Source of the DNA: Bradyrhizobium lablabi
Lineage (GTDB): Bacteria; Pseudomonadota; Alphaproteobacteria; Rhizobiales; Xanthobacteraceae
Direction: 5' to 3'
NCBI RefSeq assembly: GCF_018131005.1
Contig: NZ_JAFCJK010000005.1
Coordinates: 434,001 to 498,000 of the forward strand
DNA: 64,000 bases
The notes under the pieces were generated by a model, which worked only from the letters and a program-made list of their open reading frames with translations, was not told the DNA's origin and ran no database searches. Each line of letters begins with the position of its first letter. Positions within the stretch are counted from its first letter, which is position 1. Shown one piece after another: positions 42,791-51,594 of the stretch. The position numbers and the translations under genes were made by a program.

Positions 42791-42830
42791 AAGCAATCCA
42801 TATCACCGCCTGCTACACGATGGATTGCTT
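42791..42830. repeat. Inverted repeat between cimA and VOC gene
   Basis: AAGCAATCCAT and ATGGATTGCTT are perfect 11-base arms with an 18-base loop, followed by GGTCGCTGGCGCTCCTCGCG. This type of AAGCAATCCA palindrome is a common intergenic repeat in bradyrhizobia and may also end the cysS-cimA transcript. Confidence 0.65.
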
Positions 42831-42875
42831 GGTCGCTGGCGCTCCTCGCGATGACGGGGAGAGAAGGATGCTTGC

Positions 42876-43253
42876 ATGATCGACCACGTCTCCGTCGGCG
42901 TCAGCGATCTCGACCGCGCGACGCAGTTCTATGAACCGGTGCTGGCCGCGCTTGGCCTCGCGCGCCTCGTCACGCGTCCCGCGACCGTTGGCTTCGGCAA
43001 GGCCTACCCCGAATTCTGGATCAATCTGCGCCCGGCGATGCCGCCGGTGCCGCATGAGAGCGGCACGCATATTTGCCTGCGCGCCAAATCCACCGCCGAG
43101 GTCGACGCCTTCCATGCTGCCGCGCTCACGGCGGGCGGCCGCTCCGATGGCGTGCCGGGCTCGCGGCCGCACGACCGCGTCCGCTATTACGCCGCCTTCG
43201 TCCTCGACCCCGACGGCAACCGCATCGAGGCCGTGACGTTTCCGGGAGAATAG
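42876..43253 (+). CDS. VOC-family (glyoxalase-like) protein
   Basis: A 125-residue single-domain vicinal oxygen chelate protein. MIDHVSVGVSDLDRATQFYE is the usual first beta-alpha unit with metal ligand His4, and the terminal YAAFVLDPDGNRIEAVTF carries the Glu ligand. HICLRAKSTAEVDAFHAAAL fits the second half. Members include glyoxalases, dioxygenases and resistance proteins, so the reaction cannot be stated. It runs convergently into the LOG-family gene with only three bases between stops. Confidence 0.88.
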   Translation: MIDHVSVGVSDLDRATQFYEPVLAALGLARLVTRPATVGFGKAYPEFWINLRPAMPPVPHESGTHICLRAKSTAEVDAFHAAALTAGGRSDGVPGSRPHDRVRYYAAFVLDPDGNRIEAVTFPGE

Positions 43254-43256
43254 GGG

Positions 43257-43862
43257 TTACAGCCGCCGCGCCACCTCGGGTGCGAGCTCCTTGGCGCCCT
43301 TGGGCACGTGCGCGGCCGCGCTGCGCAATCTCGGCAGGATGTCTTCCACGCGGTCGGCCATCAGGACGTTGACGTCGAGGGTTGCACGGATGAACCCGGT
43401 CGCGCGCATATGGCTCAAGAGCGAGAGCAGCGGTTCCCAGAAATTGTCGATATTGGCGAGCAGCACCGGCTTGGAGTGCCGGCCGAGCTGCTGCCAGGTC
43501 AATTGTTCGACCAGTTCCTCCAGCGTGCCGACACCGCCGGGCAGGGCGACGAACGCATCGGAGCGCTCGAACATCAGCCGCTTGCGCTCATGCATGTCGG
43601 GCGTGACGATCATCTCCTGAACGCTCGTCAGCGCGTTCTCGCGCGCCCGCAGAAATTCCGGGATGATGCCGGTGACCAGGCCGCCGTGATCCAATGTCGA
43701 TTTCGCCACCGCGCCCATCAGCCCGATCGAGCCGCCGCCATAGACCAGGCGGACATTGCTCTCGGCGAAGCTCCTGCCGAGCGCGATGGCAGCTTCAACG
43801 AAACGCGGATTGTTGCCGGGGCCGGAGCCGCAATAGACACAGACGGTTTTGATTTGATTCAT
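43257..43862 (-). CDS. LOG-family protein (nucleotide 5'-monophosphate phosphoribohydrolase)
   Basis: A 201-residue protein of the LOG/YgdH lysine-decarboxylase-like family, which hydrolyses nucleoside monophosphates such as cytokinin ribotides. VCVYCGSGPGNNPRF opens the Rossmann-type fold, VYGGGSIGLMGAVA follows, and the catalytic ALPGGVGTLEEL (PGGxGTxxE) lies near residue 110. ATG 43862 (MNQIKTVCVYCGSG) fits homologues; in-frame ATGs lie at 43871 and further up to 43952. Whether it produces active cytokinins, which would matter for a plant-associated host, is not shown by sequence. Confidence 0.9.
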   Translation of the reverse strand: MNQIKTVCVYCGSGPGNNPRFVEAAIALGRSFAESNVRLVYGGGSIGLMGAVAKSTLDHGGLVTGIIPEFLRARENALTSVQEMIVTPDMHERKRLMFERSDAFVALPGGVGTLEELVEQLTWQQLGRHSKPVLLANIDNFWEPLLSLLSHMRATGFIRATLDVNVLMADRVEDILPRLRSAAAHVPKGAKELAPEVARRL

Positions 43863-44075
43863 GCAATCCATGTGGCACTGCAACGTAAACAGCGTCAAGA
43901 GTCCGATATGGGGATCGAGGACCGGAAAGTCCCGTAAATTCACGCGAATCACGAAAGAATTTGATCACAAGTCTGTACTGAACATTCAAACAATCTATAT
44001 GACGAGGACAATGTCAAACCATGGAAAAGATGTGACGGCGAGCCGGTGCGCCGTTTCGGGACTGGTAGCCTGCTG

Positions 44076-46064
44076 ATGGCGCCCTCACAGCCCCATGTGC
44101 CTTCTGTCGAAGCGCTCGCGGCGGCGGCGGCCGCCAACGAGAAGGCGACGCTGATCGGCACGCTCGTTCATCTCTGGCCCTATATCTGGCCGGGCGATCG
44201 CGCCGACCTGAAGATGCGCGTCATCTGGTCGGTGGTGTTGCTGCTGTTTGCCAAGCTCGCGACGCTGGCGGTGCCGTTCACCTTCAAATGGGCGATCGAT
44301 GCGCTGAACGGCACGGGCTCGGCCCCCGTTGCGCCCGGCAACTGGATGGTGTGGCTCATCGCATCACCGCTGCTGATGACGGTCGGCTACGGCGCGGTGC
44401 GGATCATCATGGCGGTGCTCACGCAATGGCGCGACGGCATCTTTGCCCACGTTGCCATGCATGCGGTGCGCAGGCTTGCCTACATCACCTTCGTACATAT
44501 GCACGAGCTGTCGCTGCGCTTCCACCTCGAGCGCAAGACCGGCGGCCTGACCCGCATTCTGGAGCGCGGCCGGACCGGCATCGAGACCATCGTGCGGATG
44601 GTGATCCTGCAGCTCATCCCGACCATCGTCGAGGTCGCGCTGCTGTCGGCCGTGCTGTTCTGGCAATTCGACTGGCGCTACGTGGTGGCGGTGCTGCTCA
44701 CGGTCGTGGTGTTCATGTATTTCACCTATGTCGCGACCGAATGGCGGATCGAGATCCGCCGCAGGATGAACGATTCCGACACCGAGGCGAACACCAAGGC
44801 GATCGATTCGCTGCTCAACTACGAGACGGTGAAATATTTCGGCGCCGAGCAGCGCGAGGCGCGGCGCTACGACCGCTCGATGGAGCGCTACGAGCAGGCC
44901 AGCGTAAAGACTTACACCTCGCTCGCGCTGCTCAACACCGGGCAGGCGATCATCTTCACCGCAGGCCTGACCGCCACCATGGTGATGTGCGCCTACGGTG
45001 TCCGCAAAGGCACCCACACCGTCGGCGATTTCGTCATGATCAACGCCATGATGATCCAGCTCTACCAGCCGCTGAATTTCATGGGCATGGTGTATCGCGA
45101 GATCAAGCAGGCGATCATCGATATCGAGAAGATGTTCGAGGTGCTTTCCCGCAACCCCGAAGTGAGGGACATCCCGACCGCGAAGCCGCTCGCCGTCTCT
45201 TCGGGCAGCCTCCGCTTCGAGGACGTGCGCTTCGCTTATGAGGCCGACAGGCCGATCCTGAAGGGCGTCAGTTTCGAGGTGCCCGCCGGCAAGACGGTCG
45301 CGATCGTCGGCCCCTCCGGCGCCGGCAAGTCGACGATCTCGCGGCTCCTGTTTCGCCTCTACGACGTCTCCGGCGGCCGGATCCTGATCGACGGCCAGGA
45401 CATCAAGTCGGTGACGCAGGCCTCGCTGCGCGCGGCGATCGGCATGGTGCCCCAGGACACGGTGCTGTTCAATGACACCATCCGCTACAACATCCGCTAC
45501 GGCCGCTGGAACGCTGATGACGCCGAGGTGGAAGAGGCCGCGCGGCTTGCGCAGATCGACAATTTCATCCGGATGTCGCCGAAGGGCTATGAGACCCAGG
45601 TCGGCGAGCGCGGGCTGAAACTGTCCGGCGGCGAGAAGCAGCGCGTCGCGATCGCGCGCACCATACTCAAGGCGCCGCCGATCCTGGTGCTCGACGAGGC
45701 GACCTCGGCGCTGGACAGCCACACCGAGCATGAGATCCAGGAGGCGCTGGAGCGCGTCTCGCGCAACCGCACCTCGCTTGTGATCGCGCACCGGCTTTCG
45801 ACCATCGTCGGTGCCGACGAGATCATCGTGCTGGACCAGGGCCGGATCGCAGAACGGGGCACGCATGGGCGGCTTCTGGCCGCGGGCGGCCTCTACGCCA
45901 GCATGTGGAACAGGCAGCGCGAAGCCGAAGCGGCCCGCGAAAAGCTCGCCCAGATCGACGACAGCGGCGAGGCGCCGAACCGCCTGCCGCCGGCGCTCGC
46001 CGAGCCGATCCCGGATTCCGTACCAGACGCCGACGAGAAGCCCTTGCCGACCGCCGCCGAATAG
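44076..46064 (+). CDS. Atm1-type ABC exporter (fused permease-ATPase)
   Basis: A half-transporter of the mitochondrial Atm1/bacterial heavy-metal exporter family, which exports glutathione- or persulfide-linked compounds. Six membrane helices occupy about residues 45-310. The Atm1 signature NYETVKYFGAEQRE is near residue 250. The ATPase domain has Walker A GPSGAGKST (about 412-420), LSGGEKQRVAIAR and Walker B ILVLDEATSALDS. A 60-residue charged tail follows. ATG 44076 is chosen; the frame opens ten codons earlier. psd follows after 54 bases, so the three downstream genes may share its transcript. Confidence 0.9.
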   Translation: MAPSQPHVPSVEALAAAAAANEKATLIGTLVHLWPYIWPGDRADLKMRVIWSVVLLLFAKLATLAVPFTFKWAIDALNGTGSAPVAPGNWMVWLIASPLLMTVGYGAVRIIMAVLTQWRDGIFAHVAMHAVRRLAYITFVHMHELSLRFHLERKTGGLTRILERGRTGIETIVRMVILQLIPTIVEVALLSAVLFWQFDWRYVVAVLLTVVVFMYFTYVATEWRIEIRRRMNDSDTEANTKAIDSLLNYETVKYFGAEQREARRYDRSMERYEQASVKTYTSLALLNTGQAIIFTAGLTATMVMCAYGVRKGTHTVGDFVMINAMMIQLYQPLNFMGMVYREIKQAIIDIEKMFEVLSRNPEVRDIPTAKPLAVSSGSLRFEDVRFAYEADRPILKGVSFEVPAGKTVAIVGPSGAGKSTISRLLFRLYDVSGGRILIDGQDIKSVTQASLRAAIGMVPQDTVLFNDTIRYNIRYGRWNADDAEVEEAARLAQIDNFIRMSPKGYETQVGERGLKLSGGEKQRVAIARTILKAPPILVLDEATSALDSHTEHEIQEALERVSRNRTSLVIAHRLSTIVGADEIIVLDQGRIAERGTHGRLLAAGGLYASMWNRQREAEAAREKLAQIDDSGEAPNRLPPALAEPIPDSVPDADEKPLPTAAE

Positions 46065-46118
46065 TCGAAGTAAGGCGCGATCTCCCGCCAGAGGGGTGGG
46101 GAACCACAGCGAGCTTAG

Positions 46119-46817
46119 ATGTCGATCGCCAATTCGATCCGCGCTCAGATCCCGCCTATTCATCCGGAGGGCTATCCCTTCATCGGCGGCTTCGCATTGG
46201 CGAGCCTGATCCTGTTCTGGATCTGGACGCCGCTCGGGTGGATCGGCACGGTGCTGACCATCTGGTGCGCGCTGTTTTTCCGCGATCCCGTGCGCGTGAC
46301 GCCGGTGCGCGACGGCATCGTGGTGGCGCCGGCCGACGGCCGCGTCTCGATGGTCGTACAGGCGTTGCCGCCGGCCGAACTCGGCCTCGGCGACAAGCCG
46401 CTGCCGCGGATTTCGATCTTCATGAGCGTGTTCAACTGCCATGTGAACCGCAGCCCGGTCACGGGCCGCATCGACCGCATCGCCTATCGGCCCGGCGCCT
46501 TCATCAATGCCGAGCTCGACAAGGCGAGCGAGGACAATGAGCGTAACTCGCTCGTCATCTCGACCCCGAACGGCCGGATCGGCGTGATCCAGATCGCGGG
46601 GCTCGTGGCGCGGCGCATCGTCTCGTTCGTCAAGGAGGGGCAGTCGATCGGCGCCGGCGAACGCTTCGGGCTGATCCGCTTCGGCTCGCGGCTTGACGTC
46701 TACCTTCCCGAAGGCACCAAGGCGCTGGTCTCCGAAGGGCAGACTGCGATCGCCGGCGAGACCATCCTGGCCGACTTCCGTGCCGCCGATCCGGGGCGGA
46801 CGTTCCGCGCCGATTAA
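46119..46817 (+). CDS. psd: Phosphatidylserine decarboxylase
   Basis: Makes phosphatidylethanolamine from phosphatidylserine. This is the short proenzyme form (232 residues) common in alphaproteobacteria. Two membrane segments lie near the N-terminus (about 22-55), followed by VVAPADGRVSMV, FMSVFNCHVNRSPVTGRI and the self-cleavage region RFGSRLDVYLP, where Ser of GS becomes the pyruvoyl group. It is followed 66-76 bases later by pssA, which supplies its substrate; the psd-pssA pair is the standard alphaproteobacterial arrangement. Confidence 0.95.
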   Translation: MSIANSIRAQIPPIHPEGYPFIGGFALASLILFWIWTPLGWIGTVLTIWCALFFRDPVRVTPVRDGIVVAPADGRVSMVVQALPPAELGLGDKPLPRISIFMSVFNCHVNRSPVTGRIDRIAYRPGAFINAELDKASEDNERNSLVISTPNGRIGVIQIAGLVARRIVSFVKEGQSIGAGERFGLIRFGSRLDVYLPEGTKALVSEGQTAIAGETILADFRAADPGRTFRAD

Positions 46818-46892
46818 CTCTGTCTTTCCTGGCGGATCGGGCGGTTCCACGCGCGATGGCGGAGCGGGGCCGGGGTTGCTATATTGGCGGAT

Positions 46893-47777
46893 ATGATGCT
46901 GCACGATCCCGACCAATCCGACTATCGCCGCCGCCGGTTTCGCCCGATCCCGGTGCGCATGCTGGTGCCCAATGTCATCACGCTGCTTGCGATCTGCGCC
47001 GGACTGACCGCGATCCGGCTGTCGACCGAAGGGCGGATGGAGCTGGCGGTCGCCGCGATCGTGTTCGCCGCCATCCTCGATGGCATCGACGGCCGCGTCG
47101 CACGCATGATCAAGGGGCAGTCGAAATTCGGCGCCGAGCTCGACAGCCTTGCCGACTTCGTCAATTTCGGCGTCGCGCCGGGCCTGATCCTGTACTTCTG
47201 GCAGCTCCACGAACTGAACAATGGCGGCTGGATCGCCGCGATGGTGTTTGCGATCTCCGGTGGCTTGCGGCTCGCGCGCTTCAACGCCTCGATCGACGAT
47301 CCGAACAAGCCGGCCTTTGCCACGAATTATTTCACGGGCGTTCCGGCGCCGGCCGGCGCGATCACCGTGCTGCTGCCGGTTTATCTCGGCTTCCTCGGCG
47401 TGCCGATGCCGCCGGCGGTGCTGACCGCGTTCTACACGCTGCTGGTTGCGTTCCTGATGGTGTCGCGCCTGCCGGTGTTCTCCGGCAAGACGGTGAAGAT
47501 GCGGGTGCCGCCTGAAATGGTGCTGCCGGTGTTCGTCTCGGTGGTGTTCTTTGTCGCGCTCTTGATCGGCTATCCCTGGCATATCCTGTCGGCTGGTTCG
47601 GTGCTCTACCTGATCAGCCTGCCGTGGGGCTGGAAATCCTACCGTGACCACGAGCGCAACCTCGCCGCGCAGACGCAAGCCGCAAGTGCGGATGCGCCCG
47701 CATCGCCTCCCGCACCGACCTATACGTCGCCGGTCACCGCCAGCGATCAGGACGACCGTCCGACACGGCTGAACTGA
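46893..47777 (+). CDS. pssA: CDP-diacylglycerol-serine O-phosphatidyltransferase
   Basis: Forms phosphatidylserine from CDP-diacylglycerol and serine. The CDP-alcohol phosphatidyltransferase motif D-G-x2-A/G-R-x8-G-x3-D-x3-D is present as DGIDGRVARMIKGQ...FGAELDSLADFVNFGVAP (about 60-95). About eight hydrophobic segments follow, and the C-terminal 40 residues are Ala/Pro-rich and polar. The start is ATG 46893 or 46896; a TTG three codons earlier extends the frame. Together with psd it makes phosphatidylethanolamine. Confidence 0.95.
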   Translation: MMLHDPDQSDYRRRRFRPIPVRMLVPNVITLLAICAGLTAIRLSTEGRMELAVAAIVFAAILDGIDGRVARMIKGQSKFGAELDSLADFVNFGVAPGLILYFWQLHELNNGGWIAAMVFAISGGLRLARFNASIDDPNKPAFATNYFTGVPAPAGAITVLLPVYLGFLGVPMPPAVLTAFYTLLVAFLMVSRLPVFSGKTVKMRVPPEMVLPVFVSVVFFVALLIGYPWHILSAGSVLYLISLPWGWKSYRDHERNLAAQTQAASADAPASPPAPTYTSPVTASDQDDRPTRLN

Positions 47778-47925
47778 CGCGCGGCAACGTTCTGAGGACC
47801 TCGCGATTGGGAGCAGTGCGGGCCTCACCAAATATCAGCCATTCGCGTTCCCCGAGTTGGGTTCACGGCCGATCTCGGCTATAGGCGGAGGCCGACCAGC
47901 ACAACCAATAATCAGGAGAAACGCC

Positions 47926-48645
47926 GTGACGACATCCGCTTCCGCCCCGCTGCCTTCGTCCGTCCTCGCAGCGTTGGCGCGCTACGACACCCCGACGATC
48001 TGCAATGCGATGGAGATCGTGGCGCCTGAGCGCAGATTGATCGGCTATACAGTGAAGCCGCTGGTGTGTCCGTTTCCCAACCTGCCGCCGATCGTGGGCT
48101 ATGCCCGCACGGTGACGATCCGCTCGGTGCTGAAATCGGGCCTGTCGGCCGAGGAGCAGTCGAAGCGCCGCATCGAATACTACGAATATGTCGGCACCGG
48201 CTTCGGTCCACGCATCTCGGTCATTCAGGACATCGATGGCCCTGACGTCGGTTATGGCGCATTCTGGGGCGAGGTGCAGAGCAATGTGCACAAGGCACTC
48301 GGTTGTCTCGGCGTCGTCACGGACGGCTCGATCCGCGACATCCCGCAATGGGCGCCGGGCTTCCAGGCCCTGGCCGGCTCGATCGGCCCGTCGCATGCCT
48401 GGGTCCATGCCGAAAGTTTTGGCGGCGAAGTTCGTGTCGCCGGCATGACGGTGCGCTCCGACGATCTGATCCATGCCGATTGCCACGGCGCCATTGTGAT
48501 CCCGCATGATGTTGCAGCAAAGCTTCCCGAAGCCGCCGAACTGTGCGGCCGCCGCGAGACGCCGATCCTGGAAATCGCGCGCTCCAGGGATTTCTCGCTC
48601 GAGAAGCTGAAGGAGGCGCTGAAGCGCTCGGCGGAGATTCACTGA
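47926..48645 (+). CDS. RraA-family protein (aldolase/demethylmenaquinone methyltransferase-like fold)
   Basis: A 239-residue member of the RraA-like family, which includes 4-hydroxy-4-methyl-2-oxoglutarate aldolases and RNase E regulators. The core motif GVVTDGSIRDIP (G-x-x-T-D-G-x-x-R-D) and the later HADCHGAIVIPHDVA, which completes the metal- and substrate-binding site, are both intact. The GTG at 47926 preceded by AGGAGA is preferred; the frame runs upstream to 47857. The intact catalytic Arg-Asp pair favours an enzyme (aldolase or decarboxylase) rather than a pure RNase E inhibitor. It is a single-gene unit. Confidence 0.85.
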   Translation: MTTSASAPLPSSVLAALARYDTPTICNAMEIVAPERRLIGYTVKPLVCPFPNLPPIVGYARTVTIRSVLKSGLSAEEQSKRRIEYYEYVGTGFGPRISVIQDIDGPDVGYGAFWGEVQSNVHKALGCLGVVTDGSIRDIPQWAPGFQALAGSIGPSHAWVHAESFGGEVRVAGMTVRSDDLIHADCHGAIVIPHDVAAKLPEAAELCGRRETPILEIARSRDFSLEKLKEALKRSAEIH

Positions 48646-48715
48646 CGCAGTATCAGCGTCTTCAGCGGAATGGCGGGCCAACAGGCCCGCCATTGTGTAT
48701 TCGGGGTTGAAATGG

Positions 48716-49336
48716 TCAGGCCGATGCGATCCGGGTGACGTCGGAGATCCCGCGAACCGTCATGTCGAGGGCGACGTAGAGGATCACCAGCAGGCCGACA
48801 TAGGCGATCCAGCGATGCTTCTGCAGCAACCGCGCGATGAAGGCGGCTGCCGCGCCCATCATCGCGATCGAGAGCACCAATCCGAAGATCAGCACGATAG
48901 GTTGTTCGCGCGCGGCCCCTGCGACCGCCAGCACGTTGTCGAGCGACATTGAGACATCGGCGACGATGATCTGTGTCGCGGCCTGAACGAGCGTCTTGCG
49001 CGGCGGCTGCTTGCCATCCGGCCCATGACCGGCGTTCGTTTCATTGGCGGATGAGCGCAGTTCGCGCCACATCTTCCAGCACACCCAAAGCAGCAGGATT
49101 CCGCCCGCCAGCAGCAGGCCGACGATCTGCATGAGCTGCGTGGTGACGACGGCGAACAGGATGCGCAGGGCCGTTGCAGCACCGATGCCGATCAGGATCG
49201 CCTTGCCGCGTTGCCGCTCGGGCAGGCCGGCTGCCGCAAGGCCGATGACGACGGCGTTGTCGCCGGCAAGCACGAGATCGATGAGGACGACCTGTAGCAG
49301 GGCGCTGAGCGTTTCGAGCGAGACAAATTCGGACAT
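48716..49336 (-). CDS. TerC-family membrane protein (YjbE-like)
   Basis: A 206-residue integral membrane protein of the TerC family, whose members export manganese or load metals onto secreted proteins. Six or seven membrane helices are seen. The two conserved acidic helices are LIDLVLAGDNAVVIGLAA (about 19-36) and IIVADVSMSLDNVLAVAG (about 122-139), with the metal-binding Asp/Asn pairs. A charged cytoplasmic loop (about 92-112) separates the halves. The ribosome site GGGGAG is buried in a hairpin (49345-49364) immediately upstream of the ATG, which hints at control at the RNA level. Confidence 0.88.
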   Translation of the reverse strand: MSEFVSLETLSALLQVVLIDLVLAGDNAVVIGLAAAGLPERQRGKAILIGIGAATALRILFAVVTTQLMQIVGLLLAGGILLLWVCWKMWRELRSSANETNAGHGPDGKQPPRKTLVQAATQIIVADVSMSLDNVLAVAGAAREQPIVLIFGLVLSIAMMGAAAAFIARLLQKHRWIAYVGLLVILYVALDMTVRGISDVTRIASA

Positions 49337-49344
49337 GGGTCATG

Positions 49345-49364
49345 CTCCCCTTGGCGTCGGGGAG
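49345..49364 (-). promoter_or_regulatory. Hairpin sequestering the terC ribosome site
   Basis: On the coding strand CTCCCC-GACGCCAA-GGGGAG forms a perfect 6-pair stem. Its right arm is the Shine-Dalgarno sequence, 8 bases before the ATG at 49336. TerC genes elsewhere are often under manganese (yybP-ykoY) riboswitch control; the conserved core of that riboswitch is not recognisable here. Confidence 0.45.
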
Positions 49365-49513
49365 TGGCTCGATGTCGACGTGGGGGTCGCTATCCGGCGG
49401 AAGAGGAATCCACCGTGATGCAAGATTGCGCCACGGGTCGAAGCGGGGCCACTCCAACTTGGTTCCAGTCCGACATCGCAGCTTGCGGCTGCCAGAGGGG
49501 CCCGGCCTGGGAT

Positions 49514-49867
49514 TTACGGTCGCGAGTTCGAACGATGGGCGGGCTGTTCCTCGAAGAACAGCGCCGCCTGGTCAGGCTCGCCGAGGATCGCCGCCGCGCA
49601 CCCCATCAAGGTGAACGCACCGGCGAGATCCCACAGGTTCAAGGTCGCGGACGTCTTCTGCACATGAATTGCGAGCGCAACGACCGCGGCAATCGCCGCC
49701 TGCACGAACAGCAGCAGGCTGAGCGCAGGCAGGACGAGCCCGGGCTCAAGCAGGCGAATCGTCACGATGGCCGGCAACGCGATCAGCACGCCAAGCAACA
49801 GCAACATGCCGAATGGCTCCAGCGAGGGAGCCTTCCGGATCGTCCTGCTTGGAATGGATGAGAACAT
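49514..49867 (-). CDS. Small membrane protein, three predicted spans
   Basis: A 117-residue protein: a basic start (MFSSIPSRTIRKAPS), then hydrophobic segments at about 20-38, 44-68 and 79-96, and a polar tail ending HRSNSRP. ATG 49867 is taken as the start. The frame stays open upstream to 50494, but that part runs antisense to the SDR gene and has the skewed composition of a shadow frame. No family was recognised. It is divergent from the SDR gene. Confidence 0.55.
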   Translation of the reverse strand: MFSSIPSRTIRKAPSLEPFGMLLLLGVLIALPAIVTIRLLEPGLVLPALSLLLFVQAAIAAVVALAIHVQKTSATLNLWDLAGAFTLMGCAAAILGEPDQAALFFEEQPAHRSNSRP

Positions 49868-50050
49868 CCCGTCCTCGTTCGTGCCTGCCACAGCGTCGCG
49901 GCATCGTTGACGTCGCGAAGGATAGCAGAACGCATCCGCGCAGACCCGTGGCGCGGCGCCGCAGATCGGTGTAGTGCTATGCGACCGCAGGCCGCGCGAC
50001 AAACTGCGCAAACAAACGGCGCAAGCAGAAACAGAGAATGGAACCGGTCG

Positions 50051-50878
50051 ATGGACATGAGGGGCAAGACGGTACTGATCACCGGCTCTACCGACGGTGT
50101 CGGCCGCTATGTTGCGATGAAGCTCGCAGCGGAGGGCGCCAAAGTCCTGATCCACGGCCGCGATACGACACGGGCGCAAATGCTGGCCGACGAGATCAGG
50201 CGGCTGGGCGGCAGTGAGCCGATGTTCTATCAGGCCGATCTCTCCTCGCTCTTCGAGGTCCGCGAGCTCGCCGAGCTCGTGCTTGCCGACCACGAACGCC
50301 TCGACGTCCTGGTCAGCAACGCCGGTATCGGGTCGCAAAACGAAGGGCCGGCGCGCCAGACCAGCAAGGACGGCCACGAGCTGCGCTTTGCGGTGAACTA
50401 TCTCGCCGGCTTCCTGCTCGCGCATCTGCTGTTGCCGCGGCTGAAGGCGAGCACACCGGCGCGCATCGTCAATGTCGCTTCGCTCGGCCAGCATCCGATC
50501 GATTTCGACGACGTCATGATCATGCGGAACTATAGCGGTGGCCGCGCCTATGCGCAGAGCAAGCTGTCGCAGATCATGTTCACCATCGACCTCGCCGACG
50601 AGCTCCGGGGATCAGGCGTCGCCGTCTACTCGCTGCATCCGGCGACCTACATGAACACGACAATGGTGCGCGCCGGCGGCATCACGCCGATCTCGACGGT
50701 GGAGCAGGGCGGCGATGCCATCCTGCGCCTCGTGCGCGGCGACGACGTCGCCGACAAGAGCGGTCTGTTCTTCAACGGTATGAACGAAGCCCGCGCCAAT
50801 CCGCAGGCCTATGACGTCGATGCCCGCCAGCGCCTGCGGGCGTTGAGCCGGAAGCTGACGGGGTTGCCAATGCCGTAG
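50051..50878 (+). CDS. Short-chain dehydrogenase/reductase
   Basis: A 275-residue NAD(P)-dependent SDR. The cofactor loop is TVLITGSTDGVGRYVA (TGxxxGxG, about residues 12-19), NAG is present in VLVSNAGIG near 92, and the catalytic Ser (NVASLG) and Tyr-x3-Lys (AYAQSKLSQ, near 170) are in place. The overall layout, with a C-terminal NEARANPQAYD segment, resembles the retinol-dehydrogenase-like group often annotated 'SDR family oxidoreductase'. ATG 50051 fits; the frame begins 48 codons earlier. The chromosomal repeat split by the integrative element starts three bases before its stop codon is complete. Confidence 0.9.
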   Translation: MDMRGKTVLITGSTDGVGRYVAMKLAAEGAKVLIHGRDTTRAQMLADEIRRLGGSEPMFYQADLSSLFEVRELAELVLADHERLDVLVSNAGIGSQNEGPARQTSKDGHELRFAVNYLAGFLLAHLLLPRLKASTPARIVNVASLGQHPIDFDDVMIMRNYSGGRAYAQSKLSQIMFTIDLADELRGSGVAVYSLHPATYMNTTMVRAGGITPISTVEQGGDAILRLVRGDDVADKSGLFFNGMNEARANPQAYDVDARQRLRALSRKLTGLPMP

Positions 50879-50944
50879 GGTGGGTTAGCCGGAGGCGTAA
50901 CCCACCGTCTTCGTCGCACACAAAGCGGTGGGTTACGCTTCGCT
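50875..50944. repeat. Left part of a split palindromic repeat, copy F
   Basis: GTAGGGTGGGTTAGC (50875-50889) is the left arm; GGCGTAACCCACC and GGTGGGTTACGCTTCGCT follow. The matching right arm GCTAACCCACCCTAC is found at 62861-62875, 11.97 kb away. The repeat was interrupted at GCTTCGCT by the integrative element. Confidence 0.82.
50937..50944 (+). other. Left attachment site core (attL)
   Basis: GCTTCGCT, also present at 62856-62863. Left flank TTAC belongs to the chromosomal repeat; the right flank CATTCC is element DNA. Confidence 0.65.
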
Positions 50945-51053
50945 CATTCCGTCAAGCTGCATTTTTCATAGCACTTTCAGCGACCTAAGCCAACGGCAGC
51001 TCGTGCCGAGCTAACGCCGCGCTAACATCGTGCTTTCCGGCTATGCTCCCCCG

Positions 51054-51524
51054 ATGCCGAGGAAGAAAAAGGAAAGCATTGCCACCGCCCGCTACGCCGA
51101 GCTTAAGGCCAAATGGGCAGAGCGGCGCAACGACCCGAACTATGCCGGTAGCGGCGACTGGCTGGTCGATAAGCCTGAACTGGCGCTCGATGCCGTGCCA
51201 TTTCTCCAGACACTGCGGACGCTCGGTAACCTCACGCAAGACCCACGCTGCGCCGATCTGCATCAGGCGATCATGCGAAGCGAGCTGGTCGATCTCGCAA
51301 CCGGGAAATGGTCGCGATACGGCACCGCCGTCGCGAATCCGGCGACGTGGGATATGTGGGAGATGATCGAGGACCTGATCAGTCAAGGAACATCCGAGCG
51401 CTTGGCCATTGCCGAGGCCGTTGCCGAACTGGCCATCGGCGCACAATCGTTCGACGCAGCATGCAAGAGCGTCAAGCGCGTGCTGGACGAGTGCAGAAAG
51501 TTCCTGAGACAAAAACCGGTCTGA
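51054..51524 (+). CDS. Hypothetical protein, first gene of the element
   Basis: A 156-residue soluble protein with a basic start (MPRKKKESIATARYAELKAK), then mostly helical sequence (LALDAVPFLQTLRTLGNLTQ, RLAIAEAVAELAIGA). No family was recognised. The frame opens with GTG at 51030, but ATG 51054 looks better. The basic start and helical content would suit a DNA- or nucleic-acid-associated role; this is only a guess. GCTAAC motifs lie just upstream (51010-51026). Confidence 0.6.
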   Translation: MPRKKKESIATARYAELKAKWAERRNDPNYAGSGDWLVDKPELALDAVPFLQTLRTLGNLTQDPRCADLHQAIMRSELVDLATGKWSRYGTAVANPATWDMWEMIEDLISQGTSERLAIAEAVAELAIGAQSFDAACKSVKRVLDECRKFLRQKPV

Positions 51525-51594
51525 AAAAGTCTCAAGCAAACCGTCGCGAAATGTATCATCTAGGTGTTCGCCAAATTTTTGGAGGGCGGACACC

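Noticed and set aside
44364..47831. Open frame of 1155 codons on the minus strand
   Set aside because: It is antisense to the Atm1-type exporter, psd and pssA genes, all of which have clear family motifs. Its His/Arg/Asp-rich composition is that of a shadow frame in high-GC DNA.
49345..49500. yybP-ykoY manganese riboswitch upstream of the TerC gene
   Set aside because: Only the hairpin covering the ribosome site is clear. The conserved internal loops of that riboswitch class could not be found.
49868..50494. N-terminal extension of the small membrane protein frame
   Set aside because: The extension is antisense to the SDR gene, which has complete catalytic motifs; the internal ATG at 49867 gives a sensible membrane protein.
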